A stretch of DNA of 40,955 bases from the NCBI RefSeq assembly GCF_000003605.2, contig NW_003109097.1, positions 82,385 through 123,339 of the forward strand, given 5' to 3'. The notes beneath the pieces are model-generated. The model was not told where the DNA came from and ran no database searches. It worked only from the letters and a program-made list of their open reading frames with translations. This document shows positions 37,801 to 40,955 of the stretch, one piece after another (positions within the stretch are counted from its first letter, which is position 1; each line of letters begins with the position of its first letter). Origin of the DNA: Saccoglossus kowalevskii. Lineage: Eukaryota; Hemichordata; Enteropneusta; Harrimaniidae. The position numbers and the translations under genes were made by a program.

Positions 37801-40483
37801 AGATGAGAGTGAAGTGTAGTTTACAATGTAAATAAGAAAAAATGAAGAAAATTGTTTTTAGTGATGACTGCCAGCAATTCTAGAAAGTGTTAGTTTTGCA
37901 ATGTGATAGTTGTTAGTTACGAGTATATATTCTAAGGTATGTACAAAGTCAGAGTGGTCTTGATGACCACTTTGTTAAGGAGGTCAATACTGCCCAGCCT
38001 GTGTGTGCATGCTTTGCAATTGCCATGTGATTCTTAATATATATAGTCATAAAGTGCACTGAAATGCCAGTAAAAGGTATCCATTCATTCACTAACAAAT
38101 GCGACTTTGGGGGAACCTTGGTTAAGATCCGCAGGTGCTTGTGTTCGACCGAGCCTGGTTGACGCCAGAATAGCGCATTAAAATTGCCATTTGATAGGGA
38201 GATGGCCACACAGCCCTGTCATGTAGTCCCAAACATGAATATGACTTCTGTGGCAAAATGCACTATGTGTCAGCACTAGCACTTGCAATTAGCACTTACA
38301 AAATAAAATCAGGTGAGACAGTGACATTCAATGTCCAGAAAAAAAATTCCATTCCTGGTTTTCATGATCAGTTTGTTTTCCTATTTAAGGTATCCTCACT
38401 ATGATCATTGTGAGGACATTGAGAAGAGATATTGCAAGATACAACAAAGAAGAAGATGCAGTAAGTACCTACAATGTCAGATAATGCCCTCACCAGGAAT
38501 CGATATGTAAAATAATACCTTGATGTCCTGTGAACAACCACTGGTTATTCACATGGAAATTTGGTTGTGCAAAAGCTTTGTTATATTTAATGTGACTGAG
38601 TTTGTTTCGTACAGCTGTGTTTCAAGCATTGTTGCTTTCAAGAATTCAGCAGATCATTATCAGGAACGTTTCTGGCTACCAGTTTTCAGATTTGATTGCC
38701 TCATGACAAAAGTGGTTGTCCAGGACAACTGGACAATTTAGAATCATGCTCTATACTTTCACTACACCCCATCTGTACCCGCTCAAAGTCGCTGCGAGTC
38801 TTTTTCAGACCCGAGTTGAATTTTCACTACTGCAAAATTCATGCCTTTTACAGACTCTTAAGATTTGAGATTTTCTTTCAAAATTTAAGATGTGATTGTG
38901 TTTTTTTACTTTAATAGGAAGACACCATGGAAGAGACTGGTTGGAAGTTGGTACATGGCGATGTATTCAGACCACCTCAAAAAAAGATGTTACTATCATC
39001 AGTCCTCGGCGCCGGAGTACAAATATTTTGTATGGCTCTCATCACTATTGGTAAGTTTTGTAACTTTTTGAATGCCATAATCTTTTACATTTTACATTTT
39101 TTGACAATTTGGAACCAAGTAGACACAATTCCCTACTACGCGCTTGGAAAAAAAAATATAAAAATACCAAAATTCTGATCAATACCTGTGAATGAAGTTT
39201 TGTGTCTGATTGGTCTAAATTTTCAAAACTATTATTGAAAAGTACCTAAAGATATGCAAAATTAAGGCATGAAAAATTAACGCTTAATAGGGTTAAACTT
39301 CATCACAATAAGTTAGCCATTTTGTTGAATCACAACACAAAATAATGTACATAAGTAACCCACAATTCGGTATTCCATCGTTTCGTGTAAATACAGTCAC
39401 TTTTTTGTTTAGAAAAAAAAAATGTTCAATTTTATATTGCAAACTTTTGTTTAAAATCATAAAGTGATATGTTGAAACTTGATGGTAGATGTAATTTAAA
39501 TTATTTAACTTTCAGTTGTGGCCATGTTTGGTATGTTATCACCTAGCAGTAGAGGTGCCTTGCTGACAGCTGGACTCTTCCTCTTTGTCTTTATGGGGTA
39601 GGTAGTATGAAGACGAGGTATTTTTATTTCTGAAAAATGCACAATGTTCCCGTCCGCCCACTGCAAGTCAAAAGGTTGACCTCATCAAATGAAGTGTGTG
39701 TTTTGTTTTGTTTTAATAACCAAAATCAAACTGGAAAATTGACAAAAGCTTAAATTTGGTGTTCCTGTAGATTTGCACCTCGCGCAAGATTCTTGAGTAT
39801 CCCTCTGTATTCCCACCTGATTTTTGCAACTCTCGCAAGAGTATCCCTCTGTATTCCTACCGCATATTTCAACTCTCGCAAGAGTATCCCTCTGTATTCC
39901 TACCTCATATTTCAACTCTCGCAAGAGTATCCCTCTGTATTCCTACCTCATATTTCAACTCTCGCAAGAGTATCCCTCTGTATTCCCACCTCATATTTCA
40001 ACTCTCGCAAGAGTATCCCTCTGTATTCCCACCTCATATTTCAACTCTCGCAAGAGTATCCCTCTGTATTTCCACATCATATTTATCAGTTCTGAAATAT
40101 TTATTGACTTTGGCATAATTCACAACATAATTTTTTTTATTCTTTGTCAATTTCACGGATTCACTAAAATTAGCACGATTCTATCAGTGGTTTTCTGTCC
40201 ACTGTCCTTGTAATGCGTGAAATTGCGTATCGAACGCCAGCTGCAAAATTAGAATGATTTAATTAGAGTTATTTTTTCATAGTTTAATGTCAAAATATTG
40301 ATCTTTCAGAGAAAAATATGCCATTACAATATCCTCACTTCAAATGTGTGTAGCACATTATTTCATGGCAAGGTTTCATTAGTTTTACTATGTTCTGTCT
40401 TGTGCAGGGCATTTGCTGGTTTTTATGCAGGTAGGATGTATAAAACAATGAAAGGTACAAACTGGAAAAGATCAGCCTTCATG
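22799..40483 (+). CDS. TM9SF4: Transmembrane 9 superfamily member 4 (nonaspanin), partial at 3' end
   Basis: This is an EMP70/nonaspanin family member, a Golgi/endosomal polytopic protein linked to membrane-protein sorting and pH or adhesion control. Eleven exons join with consistent phases to encode 394 residues; the family usually has about 630-640, so roughly 60% is present and the gene continues past the window. Residues 1-22 form a signal peptide (MAVK, then hydrophobic [13 protein letters not shown]). The luminal domain follows: [58 protein letters not shown]. Helix 1 is at about 260-281 ([19 protein letters not shown]), followed by the cytosolic [13 protein letters not shown] block, helix 2 at about 320-346 and helix 3 at about 355-380. 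[10 protein letters not shown] and LSPSSRGAL favour TM9SF4 over TM9SF2. The luminal loop before EHGYRLGF is shorter than in vertebrates. Confidence 0.95.
23481..23617 (+). other. Possible cryptic or alternative exon in TM9SF4 intron 1
   Basis: An acceptor-like CAACCTTTAG is followed by ACCGATGG, a good start context, and an open frame [20 protein letters not shown] that continues for 44 codons to a good donor (ACCACTT|GTAAGT). The N-terminus resembles a signal peptide. Its ending phase (1) does not fit TM9SF4 exon 2 (phase 0), and no partner exon was found, so this may be chance. Confidence 0.15.
24482..24682. mobile_element. Palindromic MITE, family B copy 2
   Basis: It starts TACTGTAAAAGAATTAATTA and ends CATTTCACAGTA. 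The interior shares ACTTGGTTTTAATTTTGATT and GAGCATAGAACACATTATCT with copy 1 at 18187. It is non-coding and lies in TM9SF4 intron 1. Confidence 0.75.
26104..27729. mobile_element. Inverted-repeat element spanning the second assembly gap (family C)
   Basis: Positions 26104-26130 and 27703-27729 are exact reverse complements over 27 bases. The outer end reads TACCGTAAAAACTCC and the inner part TTTCGACC. TA dinucleotides lie at both extremes, as expected for a TA-targeting DNA transposon. The element is 1.63 kb long as assembled, of which 971 bases are N. The visible interior shows no transposase motif. The gap could hide a coding region or simply more repeat. The left arm contains a kappaB-like GGGACTTTCC at 26296-26305. 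Confidence 0.65.
26373..27343. other. Assembly gap (N run)
   Basis: There are 971 undetermined bases within the family C inverted-repeat element, in TM9SF4 intron 1. Reading frames that run through it are meaningless. Confidence 1.
28120..31117 (-). CDS. Possible nested gene in TM9SF4 intron 1, uncharacterised
   Basis: Three candidate minus-strand exons are seen. Exon 1 (31117-31104) has the context CCAAGATGGCG, codes MASP plus two bases, and has donor GTAAGA in a locally GC-rich, CpG-containing stretch (about 31050-31270). A 44-nt internal exon (28624-28581) runs between TTTTTAG and GTAAGT; read after exon 1 it continues in frame as [15 protein letters not shown] terminal exon (28294-28120) follows TTTCTTTAG and codes [20 protein letters not shown] through RSATARPV and a stop; an AATAAA lies on the same strand at about 27950. 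The internal and terminal exons do not join in phase, so at least one exon is missing or a call is wrong. I recognise no family. Confidence 0.25.
28661..28680 (+). other. G-run, possible G-quadruplex
   Basis: The sequence is GGGGGGGTGGGGGGTGGGGT, three G-runs separated by single T bases. The longer runs can be split to satisfy a four-tract quadruplex pattern. It is intronic, and the effect is unknown. Confidence 0.4.
28856..29345. repeat. Three to four diverged tandem copies of a roughly 150-bp repeat
   Basis: ACAGATTTCAATGAAAC, ACAGATTTTAATGAAAC and ACAAATTTTAATGAAAC each start a unit. Each is followed by a TGCTCTGAAATAATG-like block, a CTGATTA-like block and a CATATTAATTACCTAATTTG block. 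An inverted relative is at 19371-19760. It is probably the remains of an interspersed element amplified in tandem. Confidence 0.6.
30352..30508. mobile_element. Degenerate family B-like element
   Basis: TATTACTGGGTTTTAAGTTC on the left and TTAAAACCAGTGAATAATAA on the right are imperfect reverse complements, matching the GGTTTTAAT / ATTAAAACCCAGTGAA arms of family B. The termini are worn. Confidence 0.4.
30619..30817. mobile_element. Palindromic MITE, family A copy 4
   Basis: It starts TACTGTAGAATACTCCATTT and ends AGTATTTTTAAAGTA. Shared interior blocks are GTGAAAATAAA and ACTCATCAAAAATCAGTGAA. It lies in TM9SF4 intron 1. Confidence 0.65.
31602..31775. mobile_element. Palindromic MITE, family A copy 5, 3'-truncated
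   Basis: It starts TACTGTAGAATACTTATTTT and carries the family interior (CTGGAATAAATTTTCGCTG, TTTTGTATGGAATTTATTTT). It stops after CATTCCTTCAGCAAAAATAA without the expected terminal inverted repeat. It lies about 150 bp upstream of TM9SF4 exon 2. Confidence 0.65.
31921..32181 (+). CDS. TM9SF4: TM9SF4 exon 2
   Basis: These 87 codons cover the rest of the signal peptide ([13 protein letters not shown]) and the first part of the luminal domain ([38 protein letters not shown]). The acceptor is TTTTTTTTCACAG and the donor GTAGGC, in phase 0 at both ends. Confidence 0.95.
32752..32861 (+). CDS. TM9SF4: TM9SF4 exon 3
   Basis: These 110 nt encode [20 protein letters not shown] through [10 protein letters not shown]. 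The acceptor is TTTACACAG and the donor GTAAGT. The cysteines of the luminal CTVLC motif are conserved. Confidence 0.93.
32933..34464 (+). repeat. Minisatellite, 38-bp unit, about 40 copies, in TM9SF4 intron 3
   Basis: The unit begins GGTCAGCTGACATGGATCAG and continues with GTGATAAATCTGGTTATA. Variants differ at GATC/GACC and at GGTTATA/GGATTCA/GAGTTA. Blocks with ATGTCAGCTGACATGGACTG and GGTTTTAAATC recur together, indicating higher-order duplication. Each unit carries the 10-bp palindrome GTCAGCTGAC (E-box CAGCTG), and most also carry CAGGTG. Confidence 0.97.
34547..34649 (+). CDS. TM9SF4: TM9SF4 exon 4
   Basis: These 103 nt encode [20 protein letters not shown] and [15 protein letters not shown]. 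The acceptor is TTATATTCCAG and the donor GTAATA. The segment between the NLPAAT and EHGYRLGF motifs is short compared with vertebrate TM9SF4. Confidence 0.93.
35101..35218. mobile_element. 118-bp inverted-repeat hairpin element in TM9SF4 intron 4
   Basis: Two 35-bp arms (35101-35135 and 35184-35218) are reverse complements with about three mismatches. The core is ATTACGAAGATGCCTCAAAG on the left and CTTTGAGGTATCTTCGTAAT on the right. The spacer is 48 bp. The termini differ from families A-D, so this is a separate MITE or foldback type. Confidence 0.7.
35536..35591 (+). CDS. TM9SF4: TM9SF4 exon 5
   Basis: These 56 nt encode [18 protein letters not shown] plus two bases. The acceptor is TTATCATAG and the donor GTAAGT. 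It corresponds to the family's NHLSFxLxYH segment. Confidence 0.88.
35984..36111 (+). CDS. TM9SF4: TM9SF4 exon 6
   Basis: These 128 nt encode (E)[19 protein letters not shown] through [16 protein letters not shown]. The acceptor is GATTCTAG and the donor GTAAGT. It corresponds to the family's YRVVRFEV segment. Confidence 0.92.
36337..36732 (+). repeat. Minisatellite, 12-bp unit, 33 copies, in TM9SF4 intron 6
   Basis: The unit CGTGTACCCCAA is repeated 33 times with very little variation (two CCAG units and a diverged last unit). Because 12 is a multiple of three, it opens long artefactual reading frames in several frames. The near-identity suggests recent expansion. Confidence 0.98.
37365..37514 (+). 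CDS. TM9SF4: TM9SF4 exon 7
   Basis: These 150 nt encode (K)[19 protein letters not shown] and [20 protein letters not shown] through VVVVFFLAG. They contain the membrane-proximal WASRWDTYL motif and most of transmembrane helix 1. The acceptor is AATATTTCAG and the donor GTCAGT. Confidence 0.97.
37618..37802 (+). repeat. Minisatellite, 21-bp unit, about 9 copies, in TM9SF4 intron 7
   Basis: The unit starts GGATCGTTCCATTATTAGAC with one further T. It alternates between ATTAGAC and ATTTGAC variants arranged in blocks. The frames it opens (LDWIVPL repeats) are artefacts. Confidence 0.95.
38390..38460 (+). CDS. TM9SF4: TM9SF4 exon 8
   Basis: These 71 nt encode (G)[18 protein letters not shown] and KEEDA. 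This is the end of helix 1 and the start of the cytosolic loop. The acceptor is TTCCTATTTAAG and the donor GTAAGT. Confidence 0.95.
38918..39050 (+). CDS. TM9SF4: TM9SF4 exon 9
   Basis: These 133 nt encode [20 protein letters not shown] and [20 protein letters not shown] through LITI. This is the signature cytosolic loop and helix 2. The acceptor is ACTTTAATAG and the donor GTAAGT. Confidence 0.97.
39516..39597 (+). CDS. TM9SF4: TM9SF4 exon 10
   Basis: These 82 nt encode (V)[19 protein letters not shown] and LFLFVFM. The conserved LSPSSRGAL loop leads into helix 3. The acceptor is TTAACTTTCAG and the donor GTAGGT. Confidence 0.93.
39779..40086 (+). repeat. Minisatellite, 43-bp unit, about 7 copies, in TM9SF4 intron 10
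   Basis: The unit starts CTCGCAAGAGTATCCCTCTG and ends with TATTCCTACC, TCATATTTCA and ACT. Clear units start at 39832, 39875 and every 43 bp thereafter. The first and last copies are degenerate. Confidence 0.95.
40408..40483 (+). CDS. TM9SF4: TM9SF4 exon 11 (last in the window)
   Basis: These 76 nt encode (G)[19 protein letters not shown] and KRSAFM. This is the end of helix 3 and the following loop. The acceptor is TCTTGTGCAG and the donor GTAAGT, in phase 0. The remaining helices lie beyond the right edge. Confidence 0.93.
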
Positions 40484-40572
40484 GTAAGTCAGTTTTCATG
40501 TAAAAACTTTTCTGAAATTTAAGATGTGTTGTCTTGACGACAGTGATATCTCAAAGAATGATAGAAATGTTA

Positions 40573-40955
40573 TCTTGCACTGAATAACAAACATAGATGA
40601 CATCACTTGCACTAAACTACAAAGATTGATGACATCACTTGCACTGAACTACAAAGATTGATGACATCACTTGCACTGAACTACAAAGATTGATGGCATC
40701 ACTTGCACTGAACTATAAAGATTGATGGCATCACTTGCACTGAACTACAAAGATTGATGGCATCACTTGCACTGAACTACAAAGTTTGATGACATCACTT
40801 GCACTGAACTACAAAGATTGATGACATCACTTGCACTGAACTACAAAGATTGATGACATCACTTGCACTGAACTACAAAGATTGATGACATCACTTGCAC
40901 TGAACTACAAAGATTGATGACATAGATGACATCACTAAGCTGAGTCGCAAAGATT
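40573..40955 (+). repeat. Minisatellite, 32-bp unit, about 12 copies, reaching the window edge
   Basis: The unit is GATGACATCACTTGCACTGA followed by ACTACAAAGATT. A few units have GATGGCATCA instead of GATGACATCA. It lies in TM9SF4 intron 11 and runs into the right boundary, so its true length is unknown. Most units carry TGACATCA, one base from the CRE palindrome TGACGTCA. Confidence 0.95.

Noticed and set aside
37579-37802. Repetitive frames (ERSSLIM-, DWIVPL-type)
   Set aside because: These are artefacts of the 21-bp minisatellite.
37950-38220. Possible tRNA-derived SINE near GTGTTCGACCGAGCC
   Set aside because: It has only a weak B-box resemblance, no A-box at the right distance and no tail, so it is not supportable.

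Overview
This is an AT-rich piece of an animal (metazoan) draft assembly. The evidence is spliced protein-coding genes with GT-AG introns, a conserved cytosolic ribosomal protein gene, many dispersed short inverted-repeat elements, long minisatellites inside introns, and two runs of N (13552-14369 and 26373-27343). The proteins are animal orthologues and the repeat landscape resembles that of marine invertebrates such as hemichordates, bivalves or echinoderms. The species cannot be fixed from sequence alone.

Layout. From 1 to about 19,800 the sequence is mostly non-coding. It holds palindromic MITE-like elements, a short 18-bp tandem array, a (TA)n tract, one possible secreted-protein reading frame on the minus strand (7330-7884), and the degenerate 3' end of a non-LTR retrotransposon next to the first gap (about 14370-14855). 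From 19,780 to 22,515 lies a complete minus-strand RPS20 (ribosomal protein uS10) gene in four exons. About 285 bp away, divergently transcribed, starts a plus-strand TM9SF4 gene (nine-transmembrane nonaspanin). I assembled eleven coding exons from 22799 to 40483 with consistent reading phases; they encode the first 394 residues. The gene runs off the right edge.

TM9SF4 intron 1 is about 9.1 kb. It contains the second gap, a large inverted-repeat element spanning that gap, several MITEs, and a possible nested minus-strand gene (three candidate exons between 28120 and 31117). Five different minisatellites (periods of 38, 12, 21, 43 and 32 bp) sit in later TM9SF4 introns, along with one hairpin element.

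Functionally, RPS20 is a housekeeping translation gene and TM9SF4 a Golgi/endosomal membrane protein. Their head-to-head arrangement suggests a shared promoter, but they are not otherwise known to act in one pathway. The most interesting structural signal is that four unrelated-looking inverted-repeat families in this window (A-D in the feature list) share the same TA-C(C/T)GTA terminus. This suggests that they were mobilised by the same or related TA-targeting transposases. I found no prokaryote-type system, CRISPR array or tRNA gene.
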